6,231 nucleotides of DNA from Leucothrix mucor (GCA_015662325.1 DQUJ01000194.1:1-6231), one strand, 5' to 3'; shown: positions 1 through 6,231, counted from the first letter of the stretch. The notes: generated by a model not told the origin, from the letters alone. Made by a program: numbers and translations.

Positions 1-708
1 GGGTTAGAAGGACTACAAATTCGCCAGTTTACGGCAATGCTAGGCTCTTTAATAAAACTCTTTATTGAAAAAGATGCATCTTTATTAGAAATTAATCCGC
101 TTGTGGTAACTAAGGAAGGCGACCTAATGGCGCTGGATGCGAAAATCAATTTTGATGACAATGCGCTGTATCGTCATAAAGATTTGGTAGCAATGCGTGA
201 TGTTTCACAAGAAGACGAACGCGAAGCCAAAGCCAGTGAATTTGACCTTAACTATATTCATCTAGATGGTGATATTGGTTGTATGGTAAACGGCGCAGGT
301 TTGGCAATGGCGACTATGGATTTGATTAAACTACACGGAGGTGAACCTGCAAACTTTTTGGATGTGGGCGGTGGGACAACTGCCGAAAGAGTTGCAGAAG
401 CATTTAAAATTATATTATCTGATCCTTCTGTAAAAGGTATTTTAGTTAATATATTTGGTGGAATCGTGCGTTGTGATTTAATCGCAGAAGGTATTCTGCA
501 AGCGGTGAATGAAGTGAAAATATCCGTGCCTGTGGTCGTGCGTTTAGAAGGCACAAACGCAGTAGAAGGGCGCAAACTGCTTGCAGAAGAAGTGGCTAAA
601 ACAGGCTTGAATATTATCGCTGCCGAAAGTTTAAGCGATGCTGCGGATAAGATTGTAGAACAAGCGGGGAAAGAGCCTTCAGCAGGAGAGGAGGGAGAAA
701 AGTCATGA
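1..708 (+). CDS. sucC: Succinyl-CoA synthetase (ADP-forming) beta subunit, 3' part
   Basis: This is the C-terminal 235 residues of the beta subunit, open from base 1, so the 5' part lies outside the window (E. coli SucC has about 388 residues). The enzyme interconverts succinyl-CoA and succinate with phosphorylation of a nucleoside diphosphate in the TCA cycle; it works in the cytoplasm with SucD. Visible are the end of the ATP-grasp domain, with the metal-binding Asn in LEINPLVV (residues 33-40 of the fragment) and the Asp in ALDAK, and then the CoA-ligase domain. That domain carries [28 protein letters not shown] and [16 protein letters not shown], all close to the E. coli protein. The tail after the usual end (roughly the last 15 residues) is Glu/Gly/Lys-rich, because it also encodes the purine-rich ribosome binding site of sucD. 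The stop TGA overlaps the sucD start as ATGA, so translational coupling is likely. Confidence 0.97.
   Translation, partial: GLEGLQIRQFTAMLGSLIKLFIEKDASLLEINPLVVTKEGDLMALDAKINFDDNALYRHKDLVAMRDVSQEDEREAKASEFDLNYIHLDGDIGCMVNGAGLAMATMDLIKLHGGEPANFLDVGGGTTAERVAEAFKIILSDPSVKGILVNIFGGIVRCDLIAEGILQAVNEVKISVPVVVRLEGTNAVEGRKLLAEEVAKTGLNIIAAESLSDAADKIVEQAGKEPSAGEEGEKS
684..702 (+). promoter_or_regulatory. Ribosome binding site of sucD, inside sucC
   Basis: Nineteen consecutive purines contain two Shine-Dalgarno-like cores: AGGAG at 684-688 and AGGAGG at 689-694. The second lies 10 nt before the sucD ATG at 705. The run is wholly inside the last codons of sucC, which fits SucD being made in step with SucC. 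The exact core used cannot be told from sequence. Confidence 0.8.
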
Positions 709-1577
709 GTGTATTAATTGATAAAAACACCAAAGTCATTGTGCAAGGCTACACGGGTAAACAAGGTACGTTTCATGCAGGACAAGCGATTGAATACGGC
801 ACACAAATCGTCGGCGGTGTAACGCCTGGCAAAGGCGGGCAAACACATCTTGATAAACCTATTTTTAATACAGTTCAAGAAGTTGTTGATGCTACTGGCG
901 CAGATGCTAGCATGATCTTCGTACCACCACCGTTTGCCGCAGATGCAATTTTAGAAGCCGCCAGTGCAGGCATCAAAGTCATCGCTTGTATCACCGAAGG
1001 CATTCCCGTTTTGGATATGCTTAAAGTCAAAGCAACGCTAATGGCAGAATACCCTGACACGTATTTAATCGGCCCTAACTGCCCCGGAATTATCACTCCC
1101 GGTGAGTGCAAAATAGGGATTATGCCCGGCGCTATTCATCAAGTGGGCAAGATCGGAATCGTTTCGCGTTCTGGCACACTTACTTATGAAGCAGTACACC
1201 AAACAACGCTGGCGGGTTTAGGACAATCCACCTGTATCGGCATCGGTGGCGACCCGATTCACGGCATGAACTTTATCGACTGTTTAACACTCTTTGAAGA
1301 TGATCCGCAAACCGAAGGCATTATTATGGTCGGCGAAATTGGTGGTACTGCCGAAGAAGAAGCGGCGGAATACATCAAGAAAAATGTAACTAAACCTGTG
1401 GTGGCTTACATTGCAGGTGTAACTGCACCGGCGGGTAAACGTATGGGACATGCAGGCGCGATAATCTCTGGCGGCAAAGGTACGGCAGAAGATAAAATAG
1501 CGGCGCTAGAAGCTGCGGGTGTTGATGTGGTTCGTGCGTTGACGGATATGGGTGAGAGAATTAAGACTAAACTCTAG
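705..1577 (+). CDS. sucD: Succinyl-CoA synthetase (ADP-forming) alpha subunit
   Basis: Complete 290-residue alpha subunit, the normal family length. It carries the CoA-binding Rossmann domain at the N-terminus (GYTGKQG at 15-21) and the ligase domain at the C-terminus. The active-site histidine that is phosphorylated during catalysis is His249 in [10 protein letters not shown] (E. coli His246). The conserved GPNCPG (123-128) and the GEIGG glutamate (Glu211) that contacts the phosphohistidine are present. It binds CoA and, with the nucleotide-binding SucC, forms the TCA-cycle enzyme in the cytoplasm. The ATG overlaps the sucC stop by ATGA and has a strong upstream RBS, so the start is secure. 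The gene ends just before a strong terminator and is therefore the last gene of its operon. All key residues are intact. Confidence 0.98.
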   Translation: MSVLIDKNTKVIVQGYTGKQGTFHAGQAIEYGTQIVGGVTPGKGGQTHLDKPIFNTVQEVVDATGADASMIFVPPPFAADAILEAASAGIKVIACITEGIPVLDMLKVKATLMAEYPDTYLIGPNCPGIITPGECKIGIMPGAIHQVGKIGIVSRSGTLTYEAVHQTTLAGLGQSTCIGIGGDPIHGMNFIDCLTLFEDDPQTEGIIMVGEIGGTAEEEAAEYIKKNVTKPVVAYIAGVTAPAGKRMGHAGAIISGGKGTAEDKIAALEAAGVDVVRALTDMGERIKTKL

Positions 1578-1596
1578 TCACGTAAAAACCAGAATG

Positions 1597-1632
1597 AAAA
1601 AAGGCGCTAGAAATTAATCTAGCGCCTTTTTT
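1597..1632. terminator. Bidirectional intrinsic terminator between sucD and the lipoprotein gene
   Basis: A perfect 9-bp stem (GGCGCTAGA at 1603-1611 with TCTAGCGCC at 1618-1626) encloses the 6-nt loop AATTAA. It is flanked by A6 (1597-1602) and T6 (1627-1632). On the plus strand the T-tract follows sucD by about 50 nt. On the minus strand the A-tract becomes the U-tract, about 26 nt past the lipoprotein stop. One hairpin can thus serve the two convergent genes. No other element is seen in this short gap. Confidence 0.92.
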
Positions 1633-1657
1633 ATTTTTACTTTTAAGTGTTTATTTA

Positions 1658-4141
1658 CTATTCATCCTCTAAGCCAATACCAACTGCACTGGTGATTTTT
1701 TTCGGAGTAGATGTAGAACCATTACTAATTATCACATGAAGTTCATTATTAATAGTATCAGCCGATGCAACTGAAAAACGTGTGCCTTGATAGCGCTTCC
1801 CTACATAAATTGATTTAGCCTCTTTATCAATTTTATAGTAGTTAGTAGGGTGTGTCTGCCTACTACCCGGAGTACCATGGCGCGTACTCACCAATAAGAA
1901 GTCTTTCATGCTACTGTTAACAATAGAAACATTGAACTTTGATAACAAAACACTATCTTGAGCAGAACTAATATCATAAGAATGTAGCTCTAATAGTTTT
2001 CCTCTACCGTGTGAATTACACATACATTGGCTTCCTTTACTTTTAATTAAAATAAAGTGAAGTTTTCCTGTAATTGCTGCTGTTAAAGAGCTAAGAGGGT
2101 ATGGGGTCGTACTCGAAAAAATAGTGCTTACGTTTGTTCCATCATCTTGTAAAATTTTATTTCCGCTGATTCCAAACCATTTGTCGTTTGCTTTTACAAC
2201 ATTGGTCACGTTATCAGTGTTAGCAAAAGGTGTATATACCTGCCTATCTTCCAAGCCAACGCCTATTTTACTTGTTACTTTTTTATATGATTTATTCCCG
2301 CCTCTTGTGTAAATAACATTAATTTCGTTATTAACTTTATCAACGGATTCAACAGTAAAGTCATCAGATGCTGGGTAGAGACGAAATTCTTCTGTAAGCT
2401 CAGTTAAGCCACTTTTTTGTACTTTACGGATCCTATAAAAATAAACTGGACTACGTCTTATTACTTTTATCCTCGCACTACGAACTAATAAGAAATCTTT
2501 CATTTCACCGTTAAGAATAGAGACACGAGGCTGTTTAATTACTTGTTTTACAGTGTTGGTTTCTAGGTCTAGATATACAAGATTAGCAGGAACTACAAAA
2601 TATAACCTTCCTTCTATTGATGCACTCAGTGTTTGCACCTCAAGAGGATGTTCAAAAATAGTTTTTATGTTTGAAGAGCCATCATCTTCAAGTATTTCCT
2701 TTTTAGATGAGCTAATGCCATACCACTTGTTATTTGATTTTACAATACTGGTAATATTGGGCATGTTAGCAAAAGGTGTATAAACTGGGTTAACAATGTT
2801 AAAAGTATAAGCTGTCATTGCAGTCTCTGGCACAGCAGATTTCACATTCCATTCTGCATCACGGTTTACAAAACCAATGTTGATTGTACTGCCTAAATTA
2901 GCAAGTAAATTAGTCGGTATTGCCATTTCAACAATATCGCCACTGCGTGCTGTTTCAATTGCACCGATATTATAATCCCACGACCAAGCAGAGCTATTCA
3001 CTTTCGCTTTATCCAGATGATTATTTTCAATCATGTAATCTGCGCCGCCTTGATTCCAAATGTCACCACCGAATTGAAAACCTGTGGCAGAATCATTATC
3101 CGTATCAAGGAAAACTTGGGTATTTTCGCCAATGCTGGGGGCATCAATCATCAAGTACAATTTACCGTTCTTGTTGGTTGCTTTGATGATGCCAGCAGGG
3201 CTGTTTGATGTATCTGCAATATCTGCCCAATCACTGTTATTGCCGTCAATTACGATTCCATCTGGAACGGCTGCAATTACTTTTACAATACGGGTAGCCG
3301 TGCCTGTATTTCCAGCATTATCAGTAACGCTATAGCTGATTTCATAACTACCGATTTGAGCCGTATCAACAGTAGAGTCAGTCACTATTTGATCACTTAG
3401 CACGCCATCAACATTATCTTTAGCGGTTGCACCTGGGTCGGTAAAATCACTGCCTTGTTGAATAACAAGCGTGCTTGAACCATTTAAACTAATCACAGGG
3501 GCAGTTGAATCAGCAGGTGGAGTAATATCCAGTGTGTATTCTGCCATCAGGCTAGAACGCGGGTAAATTGCACTTACATCCCAATCAGCATTGCGAGTCA
3601 TAAGCCCTATTCGTATAGTAGGTTTTAAACCTTCCAATAACGATTTTTTAATTGTTACAGAAACGGATGAGTCTGTTTTTTGGTAACTTACTTGGCCCAC
3701 ATTCTCATTCCAGCTCCATGAATAATCATTAGAGGTTGATTTAAACAAGCGACCATCTTCTACAATATAATCTGTTCCTGCCTTATCCCATGCTTCGTTC
3801 TCAAAACGGAAACCTGTAGCTGCATCGTTATCTACATTCAAATAGAATTGAAAATGGTCACCGCTTAAACTCCCTGAAGCAGAAGTATATGTGATAGTGA
3901 TATTATCTGGCGTTGTTGTTACGACAGGCGCATTAACATCTACTCGCGAAAGCACATTAAGTGTTTGTAAATTTTCACTACTTACGTCATGCGGTTGTAA
4001 CGCATTGCTGTTGTTAGAGTTATGAGGGTTATTAGAACTATTAGGAGAGTGATTATCACCAGTGGCAGAGCCACCACCACAGGCAGTTAAGATTGATAAA
4101 GATAATAAAGAAATTACAGCTAACGATTTATTGTGTTTCAT
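1658..4141 (-). CDS. Predicted modular outer-envelope lipoprotein with duplicated A and B modules
   Basis: I recognise no named gene here. The 827-residue product begins with a lipoprotein signal peptide (Lys-rich start, hydrophobic core, lipobox LTAC with the modified Cys at 21) and should be anchored in the envelope. Next come a Gly/Ser/Asn linker (about 22-50), module A1 (about 78-206), an Ig-like domain (about 212-289), module A2 (about 294-450), and two tandem copies of an unrecognised module, B1 (453-634) and B2 (635-827). The A modules have Asp-rich, possibly calcium-binding loops and resemble CBM9/DOMON-like beta sandwiches; that is inference, so carbohydrate or surface binding is only a guess. 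No catalytic motif is visible. An in-frame ATG at 4201 is possible but would bury the signal peptide and lies upstream of the best candidate promoter, so I chose 4141. No strong Shine-Dalgarno is seen. The gene runs against its neighbours and has lower GC. Confidence 0.85.
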   Translation of the reverse strand: MKHNKSLAVISLLSLSILTACGGGSATGDNHSPNSSNNPHNSNNSNALQPHDVSSENLQTLNVLSRVDVNAPVVTTTPDNITITYTSASGSLSGDHFQFYLNVDNDAATGFRFENEAWDKAGTDYIVEDGRLFKSTSNDYSWSWNENVGQVSYQKTDSSVSVTIKKSLLEGLKPTIRIGLMTRNADWDVSAIYPRSSLMAEYTLDITPPADSTAPVISLNGSSTLVIQQGSDFTDPGATAKDNVDGVLSDQIVTDSTVDTAQIGSYEISYSVTDNAGNTGTATRIVKVIAAVPDGIVIDGNNSDWADIADTSNSPAGIIKATNKNGKLYLMIDAPSIGENTQVFLDTDNDSATGFQFGGDIWNQGGADYMIENNHLDKAKVNSSAWSWDYNIGAIETARSGDIVEMAIPTNLLANLGSTINIGFVNRDAEWNVKSAVPETAMTAYTFNIVNPVYTPFANMPNITSIVKSNNKWYGISSSKKEILEDDGSSNIKTIFEHPLEVQTLSASIEGRLYFVVPANLVYLDLETNTVKQVIKQPRVSILNGEMKDFLLVRSARIKVIRRSPVYFYRIRKVQKSGLTELTEEFRLYPASDDFTVESVDKVNNEINVIYTRGGNKSYKKVTSKIGVGLEDRQVYTPFANTDNVTNVVKANDKWFGISGNKILQDDGTNVSTIFSSTTPYPLSSLTAAITGKLHFILIKSKGSQCMCNSHGRGKLLELHSYDISSAQDSVLLSKFNVSIVNSSMKDFLLVSTRHGTPGSRQTHPTNYYKIDKEAKSIYVGKRYQGTRFSVASADTINNELHVIISNGSTSTPKKITSAVGIGLEDE
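1661..2239 (-). repeat. Module B2 of the lipoprotein, C-terminal copy with a CxC insertion
   Basis: This encodes 193 residues repeating the B1 landmarks: YTPFAN, KWFGIS, LQDDGTNVSTIF, GKLHF, MKDFLLV, INNELHVI and AVGIGLED, ending the protein. The two copies start with an identical 18-base stretch (2765-2782 and 2219-2236), exactly 546 bases apart, which is 182 codons. B2 has an insertion relative to B1 containing CMCNSHGRGK; the two Cys (706 and 708) are the only ones in the mature protein besides the lipid-bearing Cys. Confidence 0.75.
2240..2785 (-). repeat. Module B1 of the lipoprotein, unrecognised repeat
   Basis: This encodes 182 residues that I cannot assign to a family. Landmarks shared with B2 are YTPFAN at the start, KWYGIS, an EDDGSSNIKTIF segment, GRLYF, MKDFLLV, VNNEINVI and KIGVGLED at the end. 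The strand-turn pattern suggests an all-beta fold. B1 has a markedly basic stretch at protein residues 554-576 (RSARIKVIRR onward) with no equivalent charge density in B2, and no cysteine. Confidence 0.75.
2792..3262 (-). repeat. Module A2 of the lipoprotein, second copy of A
   Basis: This has the same motif order as A1: FLDTDNDSATGFQF, GADYMIENN, SAWSWDYNIG, VEMAIPTNLL, IGFVNRDAEWNVKS and a closing YTFNI. In the Asp-rich loop 9 of 13 residues match A1 by eye. A2 has an extra N-terminal part that A1 largely lacks (IVIDGNNSDWADI, then NGKLYLMID), typical of the first strands of CBM9-like modules. A1 may therefore be a shortened copy. Confidence 0.72.
3275..3508 (-). other. Bacterial Ig-like domain (DUF5011/HYR type) between A1 and A2
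   Basis: About 78 residues contain PVISLNG, a GSDFTDPGATAKDNVDG segment, then GSYEISYSVTDNAGNTGTATRIVKV. These are hallmarks of the surface Ig-like domains typed as DUF5011 or HYR, which usually act as spacers in secreted and cell-surface bacterial proteins. It sits between the two A modules, so a spacer role is plausible here too. Confidence 0.88.
3524..3910 (-). repeat. Module A1 of the lipoprotein (CBM9/DOMON-like, tentative)
   Basis: This encodes about 129 residues with, in order, an Asp-rich loop (LNVDNDAATGFRF), a GTDYIVEDG segment, a WSWNENVG motif, an SVTIKKSLL strand, and IGLMTRNADWDVS. The same motifs recur in the same order in module A2, so the two are an internal duplication. The layout resembles secreted beta-sandwich modules of the carbohydrate-binding family 9/DOMON kind. 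The Asp-Asn-Asp loop could hold calcium. Fold and ligand are inferred, not shown. Confidence 0.7.
4079..4141 (-). other. Type II (lipoprotein) signal peptide with lipobox
   Basis: Residues 1-21 are a textbook lipoprotein leader: MKHNK (positive n-region), a Leu/Ile/Ser-rich core, then LTA followed by Cys21. The mature protein would start CGGGSATG. There is no Asp after the Cys, so by the E. coli rule for inner-membrane retention the outer membrane is the expected site. The Gly/Ser/Asn stretch that follows (about residues 22-50) looks like a flexible tether. Confidence 0.9.
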
Positions 4142-4183
4142 TTTTGAGCACCATGTAAAAATTGTTTTAATAAGAATAAGCAC

Positions 4184-4212
4184 ATCATATCGGCATATCA
4201 TTTTTTTAATAA
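4184..4212 (-). promoter_or_regulatory. Candidate sigma70 promoter of the lipoprotein gene
   Basis: Read on the minus strand, TTATTA (4207-4212) and TATGAT (4184-4189) are separated by exactly 17 bases. The -10 matches consensus at 5 of 6 positions and the -35 at 3 of 6. Transcription would begin near 4177, leaving a leader of about 36 nt before the ATG at 4141. This is a by-eye match in AT-rich DNA, so it is only a candidate. Confidence 0.35.
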
Positions 4213-4242
4213 GTCTGCCTAGGATTAGCGGTGATTAATTTC

Positions 4243-4283
4243 TGATCAACTGATAAGCGGTTGTTCTCATCGCTTGATGATCA
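4243..4283. repeat. Imperfect inverted repeat upstream of nadE
   Basis: Outer arms TGATCA (4243-4248 and 4278-4283) and inner arms AAGCG (4255-4259) with CGCTT (4271-4275) surround an 11-nt loop. Unpaired bases between inner and outer arms are 6 on the left and 2 on the right. It ends 22 nt before the nadE ATG. It could be a 5' leader hairpin or a protein-binding site, or it may be chance; TGATCA is itself a palindrome, which raises the odds of chance. No T-tract follows, so it is not an intrinsic terminator. No other feature stands out in the 164-bp divergent gap. Confidence 0.35.
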
Positions 4284-4305
4284 CTTACTTGCTAAACTGT
4301 CCAGC

Positions 4306-6006
4306 ATGAATACAGCCCCGAACTTAAAAATAGCCATTGCCCAAATCAATCCCATCATTGGTAGCTTTAAACAGAATGCCCAAATGATTCTTGATGCGAT
4401 TGAGCAAGCAAAAGCAGACAATGCTGAAGTTGTATTATTTCCTGAATTGGCATTAACGGGTTATCCACCCGAAGACTTGTTATTACGCCCTGCTTATCTT
4501 AAAAAAGTTGAAAATTCGCTACAGCAAATAGCCAAACAGGTTAGCGGAATCACCGTGGTGATTGGCACGCCCTTAATTCGTAAAGATATGAATGGTGAAG
4601 ACATGCTATTCAATATGGCTTGCGTCCTTCAAGAGGGGGAAATCATCGCGGAATACGCTAAGCAGCATTTACCCAATTATCGCGTGTTTGATGAAAAACG
4701 TTATTTCAGGCGTGGCAAAAATTTCGAGCAACAAACCCACATAGTTGAAATAAATAATCACAAAATAGCGTTATTAATTTGTGAAGATATTTGGAAAGAA
4801 GCGCCTATTCAACAAGCCAAACAAGCGGGTGCAGATGCCATTTTTGTTTTAAATGCATCGCCGTTTCGTGTGCATAAAAGTACAGAACGTTTGGCGTTGC
4901 TGGAAAAACGCTCTGCTGATAATCAGCTACCGATTGTTTACGCTAATTTGGTTGGCGCGCAAGATGAGCTGATTTTTGATGGCGAATCTTTGGTGTTCGA
5001 TAGTGATGGCAAACTAACCTTTCAAGCGCCCACGTTTGAATCAGGTGTTTTCACAACCACAGTTTTTAATAAACCCAAACCTATAAAAGCCAGAACCACA
5101 ACTAAGCCAGAACGGATTTACAATGCGCTTGTTTTAGCGATAAAAGATTACGTTAATAAAAATGGTTTTCCCGGTATTTTATTAGGTCTTTCTGGTGGGA
5201 TTGATTCTGCACTTACCATGGCAATTGCGGTTGATGCGCTGGGTGCAGAAAACGTTGAAGCCGTGATGATGCCGTTTCGTTACACCGCAGAAATGAGCAA
5301 AGAAGATGCTAGCCAGCAAGCACGAACTCAAGGCGTTAAGTATCGAGAAATTCCTATCGAACCGATGTTTGATACTTTTATGGATGCGCTTGAAAATGAA
5401 TTTGAAGGCTTAGAGCGCGATACCACTGAAGAGAATATTCAAGCGAGAACTCGCGGTGTTTTGTTAATGGCGCTGTCTAATAAATTAGGCAAAATGCTAT
5501 TAGCCACAGGCAACAAAAGTGAGATGGCTGTCGGCTATGCTACGTTGTACGGTGATATGGCAGGTGGTTATGCGCCACTTAAAGATGTGTTTAAAACCAT
5601 GGTTTATGAGTTATCTCGCTACCGAAACTCTATTGGCGATGACGGCAAAAACAATGTTAAAAGCTATAAAGAAATCATTCCCGAGCGTGTTATTACACGC
5701 CCACCTTCTGCCGAATTAGCACCTGATCAAATAGATGAAGATTCATTGCCACCCTATGATGAATTGGACTCAATGCTTAGAATGTTTATTGAAGAATTTC
5801 AAAGTGTCGATGATATTGTGGCGCAAGGCTACGATAAAAAAACCGTCGAGCGCGTTGCCAATATGGTGCTACTCAATGAATATAAACGCCGCCAAGCACC
5901 ACCTGGCGCACGTATTAGTAAACGCGCTTTTGGCAAAGATCGTCGTTATCCCATTACGTCGCATTACCGCTGGCATTTAAGTAGCGACAATTTAAGTAAC
6001 AAATAA
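4306..6006 (+). CDS. nadE: Glutamine-dependent NAD+ synthetase (two-domain)
   Basis: The 566-residue enzyme makes NAD+ from deamido-NAD+ (nicotinate adenine dinucleotide), ATP and glutamine, the last step of NAD biosynthesis, in the cytoplasm. The N-terminal nitrilase-like glutaminase domain (about 5-260) carries the Glu-Lys-Cys triad: Glu47 in FPELALTGYPPEDLL, Lys119 in KQHLPNYRVFDEKRYF, Cys159 in LLICEDIW. It releases ammonia to the C-terminal synthetase domain (about 270-550). That domain has the PPi-binding loop SGGIDS at 296-301, then ATGNKSEMAVGYATLYGDMAGG and the closing DRRYPITSHYR. The length is usual for the two-domain type. An in-frame TTG at 4261 would add 15 residues, but family members normally start a few residues before the KIAIAQINP strand, so I chose the ATG. 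No clear Shine-Dalgarno precedes either start. The stop lies 2 nt before the next gene. Confidence 0.96.
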   Translation: MNTAPNLKIAIAQINPIIGSFKQNAQMILDAIEQAKADNAEVVLFPELALTGYPPEDLLLRPAYLKKVENSLQQIAKQVSGITVVIGTPLIRKDMNGEDMLFNMACVLQEGEIIAEYAKQHLPNYRVFDEKRYFRRGKNFEQQTHIVEINNHKIALLICEDIWKEAPIQQAKQAGADAIFVLNASPFRVHKSTERLALLEKRSADNQLPIVYANLVGAQDELIFDGESLVFDSDGKLTFQAPTFESGVFTTTVFNKPKPIKARTTTKPERIYNALVLAIKDYVNKNGFPGILLGLSGGIDSALTMAIAVDALGAENVEAVMMPFRYTAEMSKEDASQQARTQGVKYREIPIEPMFDTFMDALENEFEGLERDTTEENIQARTRGVLLMALSNKLGKMLLATGNKSEMAVGYATLYGDMAGGYAPLKDVFKTMVYELSRYRNSIGDDGKNNVKSYKEIIPERVITRPPSAELAPDQIDEDSLPPYDELDSMLRMFIEEFQSVDDIVAQGYDKKTVERVANMVLLNEYKRRQAPPGARISKRAFGKDRRYPITSHYRWHLSSDNLSNK

Positions 6007-6008
6007 TA

Positions 6009-6231
6009 ATGCATCGGCAAATAATCACCATTACAGGCGAACAATCCATTTGCCTTAAAACCGCCCACAATTTAACCCAGAAATTAGAATGCGTTGCTGT
6101 TAATAGTTACAAAGAAGCGCACCGTTTTTTAGGGCAAGAGTTTGATGCGGTTATTATCGACTTGCACGAAGGTTTTGATGCAAATGCCTTTGGCGCAATC
6201 ACTGGGACTATTCGTGGTGGTGGTTATTTAC
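6009..6231 (+). CDS. tmcA: Probable tRNA(Met) cytidine acetyltransferase, N-terminal part
   Basis: The first 74 residues of a gene cut by the window end. The sequence RQIITITGEQSICLKTAHNL, followed by EFDAVIIDLHEGFDANAFGA and then TGTIRGGGYL, matches the N-terminal DUF1726 region of TmcA. By family knowledge TmcA uses ATP and acetyl-CoA to make N4-acetylcytidine at the wobble position of elongator tRNA(Met), with helicase and GNAT domains further on; those are not visible here. An in-frame stop at 5997-5999 leaves the ATG at 6009 as the only good start, so the protein lacks about 18 residues found at the E. coli N-terminus. It begins 2 nt after the nadE stop with no clear Shine-Dalgarno, so translation is probably coupled to nadE. 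Confidence 0.75.
   Translation, partial: MHRQIITITGEQSICLKTAHNLTQKLECVAVNSYKEAHRFLGQEFDAVIIDLHEGFDANAFGAITGTIRGGGYL

Noticed and set aside
258..1111. Minus-strand open frames opposite sucC and sucD
   Set aside because: They lie within highly conserved sucC and sucD coding sequence; their products are low-complexity and resemble nothing known.
1658..2785. B modules as a beta-propeller or as a known enzyme domain
   Set aside because: Two long copies with no recognisable blade motif and no catalytic residues do not justify naming a fold or activity.
2124..3335. Several plus-strand open frames of 60-90 codons opposite the lipoprotein gene
   Set aside because: They are antisense to a well-supported coding region, have no recognisable domains, and overlap each other in different frames.
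4142..4201. Upstream ATG at 4201 as the lipoprotein start
   Set aside because: It would place 20 extra residues before a textbook lipoprotein signal peptide and would lie upstream of the best promoter candidate.
4165..4213. Direct repeat TTTTAATAAG at 4165-4174 and 4204-4213
   Set aside because: It is ten AT-rich bases in an AT-rich intergenic region, so chance is a sufficient explanation; one copy overlaps the candidate -35 element.
4274..4284. FNR/CRP-like site at TTGATGATCA
   Set aside because: The half-sites are separated by one base, whereas FNR needs four and CRP six; the match is only superficial.
4261..4305. TTG at 4261 as the nadE start
   Set aside because: The 15 added residues are unlike NadE N-termini, and an ATG at 4306 sits just before the first conserved strand.
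5519..5980. Plus-strand out-of-frame open frames inside nadE
   Set aside because: They are shifted-frame shadows of the NAD synthetase domain, which is intact through this stretch.

Overview
The window reads as a stretch of gammaproteobacterial chromosome. The core-gene protein sequences (succinyl-CoA ligase, two-domain NAD synthetase, TmcA-type tRNA acetyltransferase) all have a proteobacterial look. Composition is mixed: the core genes are about 42-57% GC in the 60-base lines I counted, and the central minus-strand gene is lower. I cannot name genus or species.

Layout: (1) 1-708, the 3' part of sucC, overlapping sucD (705-1577) by ATGA. Together they encode the beta and alpha subunits of succinyl-CoA synthetase (TCA cycle). 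(2) 1597-1632, a strong hairpin with A-tract and T-tract that can terminate both sucCD and the opposing gene. (3) 4141-1658 on the minus strand, a large predicted outer-envelope lipoprotein of 827 aa. It is built from a short Ser/Asn linker, a beta-sandwich-like module (A1), an Ig-like module, a second A module (A2), and two tandem copies of a module of about 185 aa (B1, B2) that I do not recognise. (4) 4142-4305, a divergent regulatory region with a candidate promoter for the lipoprotein and an imperfect inverted repeat ahead of nadE. (5) 4306-6006, nadE (glutamine-dependent NAD+ synthetase), followed after 2 nt by the start of a probable tmcA (6009 onward, cut by the window end).

How they fit together: sucCD and nadE-tmcA are housekeeping units on the plus strand. 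The lipoprotein is a lone opposing gene between them, bounded by a shared terminator and a divergent promoter region, with lower GC and a duplicated modular architecture. It looks like an accessory gene, and it is the only part of the window that is not routine. I see no mobile element, CRISPR array, tRNA or rRNA, and no multi-gene novel system. The best candidate for something undescribed is the paired B module at the C-terminus of the lipoprotein.
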